Shown here piece after piece: positions 34,432-42,320 of a stretch of DNA of 64,000 bases (positions are counted from its first letter, which is position 1; every line of letters starts with the position of its first letter). The position numbers were made by a program, and so were the translations under genes. The notes beneath the pieces were generated by a model. It was not told the origin of the DNA. It did not search any database and saw only the letters and a list, made by a program, of their open reading frames with translations. The stretch comes from Desulfovirgula thermocuniculi DSM 16036. Lineage in GTDB: Bacteria; Bacillota; Desulfotomaculia; Desulfotomaculales; Desulfovirgulaceae. The stretch is from contig NZ_AUBR01000005.1 in the NCBI RefSeq assembly GCF_000429345.1, positions 1 through 64,000 of the forward strand. Direction: 5' to 3'.

Positions 34432-34896
34432 GTGCTGGACCTCGTGCTGGCCGTCTTGCGCTACGCTTTTTTATTCCTCCTTTACCTGTTCCTGTGGGCC
34501 GCGCTGCGCATGATGTTTAAGGGCCTGGCGGAAGCGGGCAAGGTGTCCGTGCCCCGCACGCTGCCCTCGGAGGGCTGGCTGGTGGTTCTCTCCAGCAACA
34601 ACCCCCGCTTCAGGGAAGGGGAAGTCATCACTCTGGGGGAAAGGCTGACCATGGGGCGGGGAGAAAAGAACGACTTGGTCCTTCCCGATCCCTTTTCCTC
34701 CCACGAGCATGCGGAAGTCTTTTTCCGTAACGGCCAGTATTGGGTGCGGGATCTCGGCAGCAAGAACGGGACCTACCTCAACGGCGTGCGCATTACACGG
34801 CCCACCGTTCTGGCGGATGGTGATAGCCTGCGTGTGGGGAGCGTTACCTTTCGTTTTGTGAGGTGGGCTTATGAATTGGAGCCTGGCCAGCGATAA
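34432..34896 (+). CDS. FhaB-like membrane protein with FHA domain
   Basis: A 154-residue protein with one N-terminal membrane helix (about residues 2-28, LDLVLAVLRYAFLFLLYLFLW) and an FHA domain (about 55-150, TMGRGEKNDLVLPDPFSSHEHAEV; DLGSKNGTYLNGVRI). This is the form of actinobacterial FhaB (FipA), which links the PknB kinase to the cell wall machinery. It begins with GTG directly after the fhaA stop, and its end overlaps the phosphatase gene by 26 bases. The usual SRRH of the phospho-binding loop is replaced by SSHEH, which keeps the Ser and His. Confidence 0.87.
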   Translation: MLDLVLAVLRYAFLFLLYLFLWAALRMMFKGLAEAGKVSVPRTLPSEGWLVVLSSNNPRFREGEVITLGERLTMGRGEKNDLVLPDPFSSHEHAEVFFRNGQYWVRDLGSKNGTYLNGVRITRPTVLADGDSLRVGSVTFRFVRWAYELEPGQR

Positions 34897-35590
34897 AGGC
34901 CTGCTGCGCCCCTCAAACGAAGACTCCCTCTGTGCGGAGCCCGCACTCGGCCTCTTTGCTGTGGCTGACGGGATGGGCGGCCACCAGGCAGGGGAAGTGG
35001 CCAGCCAGACGGCCATTGCCGAACTGGTGAGGTATCTGCGCGAAAACCTCTCTGCCTTTCCCGATCCGGCGGAAGCCCTGGTTAATGGAGTTCAGGCAGC
35101 CAACCGTTTAGTTTTTCACCTTTCCTCCAGTTATCGCTCCCTGCGGGGCATGGGCACCACGCTCACGGCTGCCCTGGTCAGAGGGAACGAGCTGTTCTGG
35201 GCCCATGTGGGCGACAGCCGCCTTTACCTGCTGCGCGGCAGAGAGCTGGTGCGGCTTACCGAGGATCACTCCCTGGTGCAGGAACTCGTGCGCCGGGGAG
35301 GCTTGCGGGAAGAGCAGGCGCGCTTTCACCCCCACCGCAGCGTGTTGACCAGGGCCTTGGGTATCGAGCCCGAGGTGAGGGTGGACAGCGATAGATTAAT
35401 GCTACGGTCCGGGGACAGGTTGCTTCTCTGCACGGACGGCCTGACGGAGCACCTTTCGGACGAGGAGATTGCGGCGGTGGCGTCCAACTGTGCAGCGGTG
35501 GCCGAGGCGGTGGGGCGCCTGGTGGAGATGGCCTTGAGGCGCGGGGGTACCGACAACATAAGCATCATTTTGCTGGCGGTGGGTGAGTGA
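34871..35590 (+). CDS. prpC: PP2C-type serine/threonine protein phosphatase
   Basis: The partner phosphatase of PrkC-type kinases. The 239-residue protein has the PP2C motifs DKGLLRPSNEDSL (about 8-20), FAVADGMGGHQAGEVAS (metal aspartates, about 34-50), RGMGTTLTAALV, WAHVGDSRLYLLR and LLLCTDGLTEHLSDEEI, then GTDNISIILL. All four metal-binding aspartate sites appear present. ATG 34871 overlaps fhaB; the stop overlaps the next gene by 8 bases. Bacillus has prpC-prkC in the same place. Confidence 0.94.
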   Translation: MNWSLASDKGLLRPSNEDSLCAEPALGLFAVADGMGGHQAGEVASQTAIAELVRYLRENLSAFPDPAEALVNGVQAANRLVFHLSSSYRSLRGMGTTLTAALVRGNELFWAHVGDSRLYLLRGRELVRLTEDHSLVQELVRRGGLREEQARFHPHRSVLTRALGIEPEVRVDSDRLMLRSGDRLLLCTDGLTEHLSDEEIAAVASNCAAVAEAVGRLVEMALRRGGTDNISIILLAVGE

Positions 35591-36890
35591 AGTGCCTGCC
35601 TCCACGCTGGGCCGCTCGAGAAGTGTGGAGAGAAAGTTACTCCTCTACGCCGGAGCCTATTTGGGTACCGGGACGGCGATTTTATTTTTGCACGGCTACG
35701 GGAAAGTGCCCTGGACGGTGCTGGCAGGGGCGGCGACAGCATTTTTGTCCTTTATCCTCCTCCACTTTTTCTGGTCCTTTAAGGGTTTTGGCGGGGATCC
35801 ATTCCTTTTGCCGCTGGTGGCCCTTCTTTCCTTTACCAGCCTGCTCTTTCTCTACCGCCTCAACCCGGCCTACGCTGTCCGCCAGTTCGCCTGGCTGCTG
35901 GTGGGTGTTGCCTCCCTCTGGGCGGTTACCTGCTGGTTTCCCCGTTACCAGGCGCTGGCGGATTACAAGTACCTTTATGCCTTTGCCGGCGCGGTGGCCC
36001 TCCTCCTGCCGATTTTTTGCGGCGTGGAGCAAGGGGGCGCTAGAAGCTGGCTCGACCTGGGCCTCTTTTACGTACAGCCTTCGGAGTTTGTGAAGGTGCT
36101 GCTGGTGCTTTTTTTGGCCGCCTACCTGGCGGAAAACCGGCTCCTCTTATCGGCAGGCAACTTTAAAGTGCTGGGGGTGTTCCTGCCCTCCCCGCGGGAC
36201 TGGGGGCCCATGCTGGTCATGCTGGGAGTATCCCTCCTGCTGGTGATCTTCCAAAAAGACCTGGGGGCAGGGCTGATTTATTTTGCCACCTTTTTGGCCA
36301 TGGTTTACGTGGGCACGGCAAGGGCAGCCTATGTGCTGCTGGGAGCACTGCTTTTTTTGGCCGGGGCAGCAGGGAGCTACTTCCTCTTTGACCACGTGCG
36401 CCTGCGCGTGCAAGTATGGCTCAACCCCTGGGCGTTAATAGATACCGCCGGCTACCAGATCGCGCAGTCGCTTTTTGCCCTGGCTTCCGGTGGCCTCTGG
36501 GGGACCGGCCTGGGAAAGGGGATGCCGGAATACATCCCCGCCGTACATACCGATTTTATTTTCGCGGCCATTACCGAAGAAATGGGCCTCGGCGGCGCCC
36601 TTGCCTTCCTGGTTGTCTACATGCTCCTGGTCTACCGGGGCTTCCTGGTGGCCGTCAGCTCCAGGGACGAGTTTGGCTCCTTGATGGCCGCCGGGCTGAG
36701 CGCCCTTTTAGGTCTTCAGGCGCTGATAATTATTGCCGGCGTAAGCAAGCTGTTGCCCCTTACCGGTATTGCCCTTCCCTTTCTTAGCTATGGCGGCAGC
36801 TCTCTGGTGGCCAACTTCATCCTTCTGGGCCTTTTGTTAAACGTTTCCCACCATGTGTGTTTTGATGGAGCGGGAAAGGAAGCGTCATGA
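35583..36890 (+). CDS. SEDS-family peptidoglycan glycosyltransferase (FtsW/RodA-like)
   Basis: A polytopic membrane protein (435 residues, about ten helices) that polymerises lipid II with a class B penicillin-binding protein. It has the SEDS segments RSWLDLGLFYVQPSEFVKVLLVLFLA (about 155-180), QKDLGAGLIYFATFLAMVYVG, TGLGKGMPEYIPAVHTDFIFAAITEEMGLGGALAFL and GIALPFLSYGGSSLVANFILLGLLLN. It is translationally coupled upstream to the phosphatase (8-base overlap) and downstream to the PBP (4-base overlap). In Actinobacteria the gene in this position is called rodA; whether this copy serves elongation or another wall layer is not shown. Confidence 0.92.
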   Translation: MSEVPASTLGRSRSVERKLLLYAGAYLGTGTAILFLHGYGKVPWTVLAGAATAFLSFILLHFFWSFKGFGGDPFLLPLVALLSFTSLLFLYRLNPAYAVRQFAWLLVGVASLWAVTCWFPRYQALADYKYLYAFAGAVALLLPIFCGVEQGGARSWLDLGLFYVQPSEFVKVLLVLFLAAYLAENRLLLSAGNFKVLGVFLPSPRDWGPMLVMLGVSLLLVIFQKDLGAGLIYFATFLAMVYVGTARAAYVLLGALLFLAGAAGSYFLFDHVRLRVQVWLNPWALIDTAGYQIAQSLFALASGGLWGTGLGKGMPEYIPAVHTDFIFAAITEEMGLGGALAFLVVYMLLVYRGFLVAVSSRDEFGSLMAAGLSALLGLQALIIIAGVSKLLPLTGIALPFLSYGGSSLVANFILLGLLLNVSHHVCFDGAGKEAS

Positions 36891-38299
36891 AGCAAAATAT
36901 ACAGAGGCTGGGCTATGTCGTCTTGGGATGTTTCGTGGTGGTTTCTCTGTACCTGGGCTATGTCAGTGTTTTCTGGGGGCCGCGCTTAAACGCCCATCCT
37001 TACAACCGCCGGCTGATAGCCTTAGAGGCCCGCATCCAGAGGGGGAGCATTTACGACCGCCAGGGGGTGATTCTGGCCCAGAGCAAGGAGGGGAGGCGCT
37101 ACTACCCGCTGGGGGAGCTTGCCGCCCACCCCGTGGGCTTTGTTTCCGCCCTTTACGGAAAGACCGGGCTGGAGGCGGCCCTTGATGCCTACCTTTTGGG
37201 GCAGGCCCCAGGTGACAGGGTGAGGATGTTCTGGGACCGCCTCCGGGGACGGGTCCCGGTGGGGAACGACGTGGTGTTGACCTTGGACGCGCGCCTGCAG
37301 CGGCTGGCCATGCAACTGCTGGCCGGGCGCAGGGGAGCGGCGGTGGTCTTAAACCCTAGGACCGGGGCCATTTTGGCCATGGCCAGCAGCCCCGGCTTTG
37401 ACCCCAACCGGATAGAGGAAAACTACCAGGCGGTGCAGAGGGAAAAGGAGGCCCCGCTTTTTAACCGCGCTACCCAGAGCGCTTACCCCCCGGGATCTAC
37501 CTTCAAGGTGGTAACGGCAGCCGCGGCGCTGGCCGCCGAGCGCGGCACCGCAAAGCGCGTGTTTGACTGTCAGGGGAGCATTACGGTGGACGGGTTTGTG
37601 CTCCGCGATACGGTGGCCCACGGCAGGGTGAGCTTTGAGCGCGCCCTGGTGGAGTCCTGCAACTCCACCTTTGCCCTCCTGGGGCTCGAACTTGGGGCGC
37701 AGCGCCTGTACCGGGCAGCACGCTCCTTCGGTTTTGAACAGAATCCCTGGGAAAATACCGCCACCCCTTTTTGGCCGTACCGCCCCGGCAGCCTTACACC
37801 TCCGGAGAAGATGAGCCGCCCCCTTCTGGCTTCCAGCGCCATTGGCCAGGGTGAGGTGCTGGCAAACCCCCTGCAAATGGCCCTGGTAGCGGCAGCCATT
37901 GCCAATGGTGGCGTAATCATGCGCCCTTACTTTGTAGAGCGCGTCTTGGACCCCTCCGGAAGGGTGCTCTACCGGAGCGAGCCCCGGACGTGGGTGAAGG
38001 CTACCGACGGCGAAGTGGCGGAGATAATAAAGAAGGCCATGGTGGCCGCGGTAAGGGAGGGAACCGGCAGGGAAGCGTCCCTGCCGGGGGTAAACGTGGC
38101 CGGGAAAACCGGCTCGGCACAGAACCCTCACGGGGACGCGCACGCGTGGTTTATCGGTTTTGCCCCTGCGGAAGCGCCCCGGGTGGCCGTGGCGGTAATT
38201 ATTGAAAATGGCGGCAGCGGGGGAATTGTGGCGGCGCCGGTGGCAAGGGAGCTCCTGGCACTGGCTTTGAGTTTGAGCGGCGAGGGCAATTCGAGGTGA
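36887..38299 (+). CDS. Class B penicillin-binding protein (PbpA-like)
   Basis: The transpeptidase partner of the SEDS protein. The 470-residue protein has an N-terminal anchor (about 9-30), a short dimer region ending before KVVTAAAALA, and the transpeptidase domain: SAYPPGSTFKVV with catalytic serine and lysine (about residues 203-206), SCN motif in LVESCNSTFALLG (about 256), and KTG in VAGKTGSAQNPHGDAHAWF (about 406). ATG 36887 overlaps ftsW by 4 bases, and its end overlaps prkC by 4. It is shorter than the usual PBP2/PBP3 (about 600-650), as in mycobacterial PbpA. Confidence 0.93.
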   Translation: MKQNIQRLGYVVLGCFVVVSLYLGYVSVFWGPRLNAHPYNRRLIALEARIQRGSIYDRQGVILAQSKEGRRYYPLGELAAHPVGFVSALYGKTGLEAALDAYLLGQAPGDRVRMFWDRLRGRVPVGNDVVLTLDARLQRLAMQLLAGRRGAAVVLNPRTGAILAMASSPGFDPNRIEENYQAVQREKEAPLFNRATQSAYPPGSTFKVVTAAAALAAERGTAKRVFDCQGSITVDGFVLRDTVAHGRVSFERALVESCNSTFALLGLELGAQRLYRAARSFGFEQNPWENTATPFWPYRPGSLTPPEKMSRPLLASSAIGQGEVLANPLQMALVAAAIANGGVIMRPYFVERVLDPSGRVLYRSEPRTWVKATDGEVAEIIKKAMVAAVREGTGREASLPGVNVAGKTGSAQNPHGDAHAWFIGFAPAEAPRVAVAVIIENGGSGGIVAAPVARELLALALSLSGEGNSR

Positions 38300-40122
38300 G
38301 CTTTGGAATGATCGGCAGGCAGCTGGGCAACCGCTATGAGATTATCGAGCAGCTCGGCGGGGGCGGCATGGCCATAGTCTACAAGGGCCGGGACAATTTC
38401 TTGGGGCGCCTGGTGACCATCAAGGTGCTGCGTCCGGAGTATTCCTGCGACCAGAACTTTACCTTCCGTTTCCGGCGTGAAGCCCGGGCGGTGGCCAGCC
38501 TATCACACCCCAATATAGTCTCCATCTATGATGTGGGCCAGGAGGACGGGATCCACTACCTGGTCATGGAGTATGTTGACGGGGAAGACTTAAAATCCAT
38601 TATCAGGCGGGAAGGCTCTCTGCCGCCCGAGAGGGCGGTGGTGATAGCCTGCCAGGTGCTGGAGGCCCTCGAGCACGCCCACGAAAACGGCATCGTGCAC
38701 CGGGACATAAAGCCCCATAACATTCTCATCACCAGGTCGGGACGGGCCAAATTAACGGACTTCGGCATTGCCCGTGAGGCTACGGCGGCCACCGTAACCC
38801 AGACGGATACGATACTGGGCTCGGTGCATTACCTTTCCCCGGAACAGGCCAGGGGAGAGCCGGCGGAACCCAGGTCGGATCTTTATTCCCTGGGCGTGGT
38901 GCTCTACGAAATGCTTACCGGCACCGTACCCTTTACCGGAGAGAGCCCCATTGCCGTAGCCCTCAAGCACGTGCAGGAAGAACCCGAGCCCCCGTCCCGG
39001 CGCAATCCTGCCGTGCTGCCGGCCCTGGAAGAGGTGGTCCTGCGCGCCCTCCAGAAAAAGCCTTCCCGCAGGTTTAACAGCGCGCGGGAAATGGCCGAAA
39101 GCTTGAAGCGGGCTTTCAGCGGGGAGGAAGAAGAAGCCACCCGGTTAATCCCGCAGGTGTCCAAACCCAGGGTGCGCCGCCGCTTGCGGCCGGCAGGGTG
39201 GGCGGTAATATTTCTCCTCCTGGTGGCCCTCCTGGCGGGAGGGGTCTGGGCCTGGGAGAGGTATTATTTTGGCACGCCGGAAGTCCAGGTACCCAATGTA
39301 GTCGGCCTGCCGCTGGAGGAGGCACAGGCCATTCTGGCTCAGCTGGGGCTGAAGACAGCCGTTAAAAAAGCCCCCTCGGATGCTAAGGAAGGAATTGTTA
39401 TTGCCCAGGATATTGGCCCGGAGGGTCCGCGGGTCAAACCTCCCCGCACCATTACCCTGACCGTCAGTGCCGGCCCAGAACTGCGGGCGGTCCCCAACCT
39501 CTACCGCCTTTCCCTGGAGGATGCCCGCATGCGCCTGGCCGAAAACGGCTTTGTCCTGGCGGAGCCCGTACAAAAGGGCTACAGCGAGGAGGTTCCTGCC
39601 GGTTACATTTTCGGGCAGATGCCGGCCCCCGGAGAAAAAAAGCCCAGGGGTACGCCGGTGACCGTCTATCTCTCGGAAGGCCCGCCTCCCCGCCAGGTGG
39701 AGGTGCCCGGCCTGGTGGGCCTCACCCTGGAGCAGGCGCGCGCGAGGCTGGCGGAAAGCCAGCTCGGCCTGGATGAAAACTTGCAGTGGGCGGAGAGCAC
39801 CGCCTACCTCCAAGGGCAAGTGGTGGCCCAGGATCCCCCCCAGGGTACCCGGGTTACCCAGGGGACGAAGGTGCGCCTGACCTTGAGCAGGGGGCCGGGC
39901 CCCCTCCCCAGGGAGGCGCGCATCAAGGTGCCCGTGCCCAACGACGGCCAGGAGCACCAGGTGAAGATCAATATCAGCGATGTAAGGGGCAGCAACACCG
40001 TATACCTGAATACCCACCGCCCCGGGGAACAGGTGGAAGTAGTTTCGCGTTACTTTGGCCAGGCAACCGTGGAGGTTTATATAGACGAGAGGCTGGTGAA
40101 GAGGGAAACGCTGAAGCCTTGA
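38296..40122 (+). CDS. prkC: PASTA-domain serine/threonine protein kinase
   Basis: A sensor kinase for cell wall fragments; in Bacillus PrkC triggers spore germination. The 608-residue protein has a Hanks-type kinase domain (GGGGMAIVYKGRD, about 20-32; HRDIKPHNILI, about 133; DFGIAREAT; SVHYLSPEQARGE), one membrane helix at about 300-322 and three extracellular PASTA repeats (PNVVGLPLEEAQAIL, PNLYRLSLEDARMRL, PGLVGLTLEQARARL). It then has an extra 80-residue end that is not PASTA but a probable beta domain (VPVPNDGQEHQVKINISDVRGSN). GTG 38296 overlaps the PBP gene. The C-terminal domain is an extra feature compared with Bacillus PrkC. Confidence 0.93.
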   Translation: MSFGMIGRQLGNRYEIIEQLGGGGMAIVYKGRDNFLGRLVTIKVLRPEYSCDQNFTFRFRREARAVASLSHPNIVSIYDVGQEDGIHYLVMEYVDGEDLKSIIRREGSLPPERAVVIACQVLEALEHAHENGIVHRDIKPHNILITRSGRAKLTDFGIAREATAATVTQTDTILGSVHYLSPEQARGEPAEPRSDLYSLGVVLYEMLTGTVPFTGESPIAVALKHVQEEPEPPSRRNPAVLPALEEVVLRALQKKPSRRFNSAREMAESLKRAFSGEEEEATRLIPQVSKPRVRRRLRPAGWAVIFLLLVALLAGGVWAWERYYFGTPEVQVPNVVGLPLEEAQAILAQLGLKTAVKKAPSDAKEGIVIAQDIGPEGPRVKPPRTITLTVSAGPELRAVPNLYRLSLEDARMRLAENGFVLAEPVQKGYSEEVPAGYIFGQMPAPGEKKPRGTPVTVYLSEGPPPRQVEVPGLVGLTLEQARARLAESQLGLDENLQWAESTAYLQGQVVAQDPPQGTRVTQGTKVRLTLSRGPGPLPREARIKVPVPNDGQEHQVKINISDVRGSNTVYLNTHRPGEQVEVVSRYFGQATVEVYIDERLVKRETLKP

Positions 40123-40149
40123 AGGGGGGTATGTGAGGAAAAGAGGAAT

Positions 40150-41025
40150 ATGCTTCTCACCGGAACGGTAATTAGGGCCTACGGGGGACACTACTTTGTC
40201 ATGGCGGAGGGAGGAGTTTACGACTGCGCCCTGCGGGGCCGGTTCCGCTTTGAGCAGGAGCGGGTAATGGTGGGCGACAGGGTGGGCTTTCGTGTGCTCG
40301 CGCCGGGGCAGGGGGTGATAGAGGAGCTTTATCCGCGGCAGACCTCCCTTCTCCGGCCCCCGGTAGCCAACGTCGATCGGGCCCTGGTTGTCTTTGCCGT
40401 CAGGGACCCCGACCCCAGCACGCTCCTCCTGGATAAGATCCTCGTCCAGGCCGAGCACGCCGGGGTGGAACCCGTTATTTGTTTTAACAAAACGGACCTG
40501 GGGGCAGGGGAAGCGGAAGGGATAATCCTCGCCTACCGCCGGGCCGGATACCCGGTGGTGTGCACGAGCGTTAAAGAAGGCACCGGTTTAGAAGAGCTGC
40601 GGGGGATGTTAAAGGGGCACATAACCGTGCTTGCCGGCCCCTCGGGGGCGGGGAAATCAAGCCTTTTGAATGCCCTTGTGCCGGGCCTGAACTTAAAAAC
40701 GGGCGAGATCAGCCGAAAACTGGGTAGGGGGCGCCATACTACCAGGCACGTGGAGTTGCTTCTCCTGCCCGACGGGGGCCTGGTGGCCGATACTCCCGGC
40801 TTCTCCAGCCTCTACCTCCCCGGGATGAGAAGGGAGGAGCTGGGCGGCTTCTTCCGGGAATTTGAGGATTACCGTGCGGGGTGCCGCTTTACCGGGTGCC
40901 TACACGACCAGGAACCCGGGTGTGCCGTGAAGGAAGCGGTGAAGGAAGGGAAAATCGCCGCCTTTCGCCATGAGAACTACCTACAGTTACTGCGGGACGT
41001 TATCGAACAGGAAAGGAGATATTAG
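40150..41025 (+). CDS. rsgA: Ribosome small subunit-dependent GTPase A
   Basis: RsgA checks late 30S assembly. The 291-residue protein has an N-terminal OB fold (GTVIRAYGGHYFV), a circularly permuted GTPase domain (FNKTDLG, GPSGAGKSSLLNALVP at about 162-177, and VADTPGFSSL) and a zinc domain CRFTGCLHDQEPGCAVKEAV at about 243. ATG 40150 follows AAAGAGGAAT. This is the Bacillus order prkC-rsgA-rpe. The protein has normal length. Confidence 0.94.
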   Translation: MLLTGTVIRAYGGHYFVMAEGGVYDCALRGRFRFEQERVMVGDRVGFRVLAPGQGVIEELYPRQTSLLRPPVANVDRALVVFAVRDPDPSTLLLDKILVQAEHAGVEPVICFNKTDLGAGEAEGIILAYRRAGYPVVCTSVKEGTGLEELRGMLKGHITVLAGPSGAGKSSLLNALVPGLNLKTGEISRKLGRGRHTTRHVELLLLPDGGLVADTPGFSSLYLPGMRREELGGFFREFEDYRAGCRFTGCLHDQEPGCAVKEAVKEGKIAAFRHENYLQLLRDVIEQERRY

Positions 41026-41030
41026 GTTAA

Positions 41031-41693
41031 GTGATTAAGATCGCCCCATCCATACTTGCGGCAAACTTTGCCCGCCTCCTGGACGACGTGCGCCGGGTGG
41101 AGGAAGCCGGGGCGGATTACCTGCACATTGACGTGATGGACGGTCACTTTGTGCCCAACATCACCGTAGGGCCCCTGGTGGTATCGGCCCTGCGCCCATA
41201 CAGCCGCCTCTTCTTTGACGTGCACCTGATGATTGAGGATCCCGACCGCTACCTGGAGCCTTTTGCGGAGGCAGGGGCCGATCTCATTACCGTCCACGTG
41301 GAGGCCTGCCGCCACCTGCACCGCACCCTCTGCCGCATAAGGGAAAAGGGAGTAAAGGCAGGGGTGGCCTTAAACCCGGCGACCCCGCCCGAGGCCCTAA
41401 GTTACCTCTGGGGGCTTTTCGACCTCGTCCTGGTAATGACGGTAAACCCCGGCTTTGGGGGGCAGGCCTTCATCCCGCAAGTGGTGCCCAAGATACGCCG
41501 TATAAGGGAGATGATGGAAAAGGAGGGGGTACGGGCAGAAATACAGGTTGACGGGGGTATCGGCCCTGCAAACGCCCGCCTGGTGGTGCAAGCAGGGGCA
41601 ACCGTGCTGGTGGCGGGCACGGCCATTTTCGGCGCGGCGGACCCGGAGGGGGCCATAAAAAGTTTACGCCTGGCGGCAGAAAGGAGGGAGTAA
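41031..41693 (+). CDS. rpe: Ribulose-phosphate 3-epimerase
   Basis: Interconverts ribulose-5-phosphate and xylulose-5-phosphate in the pentose phosphate pathway. The 220-residue TIM barrel has IAPSILAANFARLLDD, DYLHIDVMDGHFVPNITVGP (metal ligands), FFDVHLMIEDPDRY, LVMTVNPGFGGQAFIP and IQVDGGIGPANARLVVQAGA, then LVAGTAIFGA. GTG 41031 follows GGAAAGGAGATATTAGGTTAA. It ends one base before a tiny zinc-ribbon gene. Confidence 0.95.
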   Translation: MIKIAPSILAANFARLLDDVRRVEEAGADYLHIDVMDGHFVPNITVGPLVVSALRPYSRLFFDVHLMIEDPDRYLEPFAEAGADLITVHVEACRHLHRTLCRIREKGVKAGVALNPATPPEALSYLWGLFDLVLVMTVNPGFGGQAFIPQVVPKIRRIREMMEKEGVRAEIQVDGGIGPANARLVVQAGATVLVAGTAIFGAADPEGAIKSLRLAAERRE

Positions 41694-41694
41694 A

Positions 41695-41814
41695 GTGGCC
41701 GTGTGGAAGTGCCAGGAGTGCGGCAGCGTGGTGGAGGCGCGCTGCAAGCCGGGGAAATGCAAAATCTGCGGGGCCCCCAAAGACAAGCTGGCCAAGGAAG
41801 CCCCGCAAAAATAA
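41695..41814 (+). CDS. Tiny rubredoxin-like / zinc-ribbon protein
   Basis: A 39-residue protein too short for most gene finders. It reads VAVWKCQECGSVVEARCKPG and KCKICGAPKDKLAKEAPQK, with cysteines at 6, 9, 22 and 25 as two knuckles plus an extra cysteine at 17. It resembles the C-terminal rubredoxin domain of rubrerythrin (CxxCG ... CxxCGAPK), a small iron or zinc site used in oxidative stress protection in anaerobes. The start is GTG at 41695 with AGAAAGGAGGGAGTAAA before it, the strongest binding site here; it starts 1 base after the rpe stop. The product's partner is unknown. Confidence 0.75.
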   Translation: MAVWKCQECGSVVEARCKPGKCKICGAPKDKLAKEAPQK

Positions 41815-41834
41815 GCAATAAGGGGGGCTTGTAA

Positions 41835-42248
41835 ATGAGCGGGGAACAACAGGTGGTTATCTTCCAGCTAAACGACCAGCAGTATGCCCTGCCCGTGCAG
41901 GAAACCCAGGAAATTATCCGCATGACCGGCATTACCCGCGTCCCCAATACAAAGAGCTATATAGAGGGGATTATAAACTTGCGGGGGACTATCTTACCCG
42001 TGATTAACCTCAACAAGCGCCTGGGCCTGCCCGCGCAGGAGTACACCGAGGCCACCCGTATTATTGTGGTAGAGCACGAGGGCCAGAAAGTGGGCATGAT
42101 TGTGGATAACGTGCTGGAGGTTGGCCAATACAGCCCGGAAGAAATGGACCCGCCTTCCGTGGCCGGCGAGGGGATGGACTACCTGCGCGGCGTCATCAAA
42201 AAGGGCGACCGCCTCTGGTTGCTGCTTAACCTGGAGCGCATCCTGTGA
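41835..42248 (+). CDS. cheW: Chemotaxis coupling protein CheW
   Basis: CheW links chemoreceptors to the CheA kinase. The 137-residue protein has the CheW SH3-like domain: VVIFQLNDQQYALPVQETQEI, VPNTKSYIEGIINLRGTILPVINLNKRLGL, EGQKVGMIVDNVLEV. It has no cheA or receptor gene next to it, so its partners lie elsewhere. ATG 41835 follows GGGGGGCTTGTAA. Confidence 0.9.
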   Translation: MSGEQQVVIFQLNDQQYALPVQETQEIIRMTGITRVPNTKSYIEGIINLRGTILPVINLNKRLGLPAQEYTEATRIIVVEHEGQKVGMIVDNVLEVGQYSPEEMDPPSVAGEGMDYLRGVIKKGDRLWLLLNLERIL

Positions 42249-42320
42249 GCGGCAGAAATTTGCCCTTGCGGTGCGCTTGCCCCGCGCCTGGCGCCCTGGT
42301 CCTTTTGGAGCAAGGAGGTT

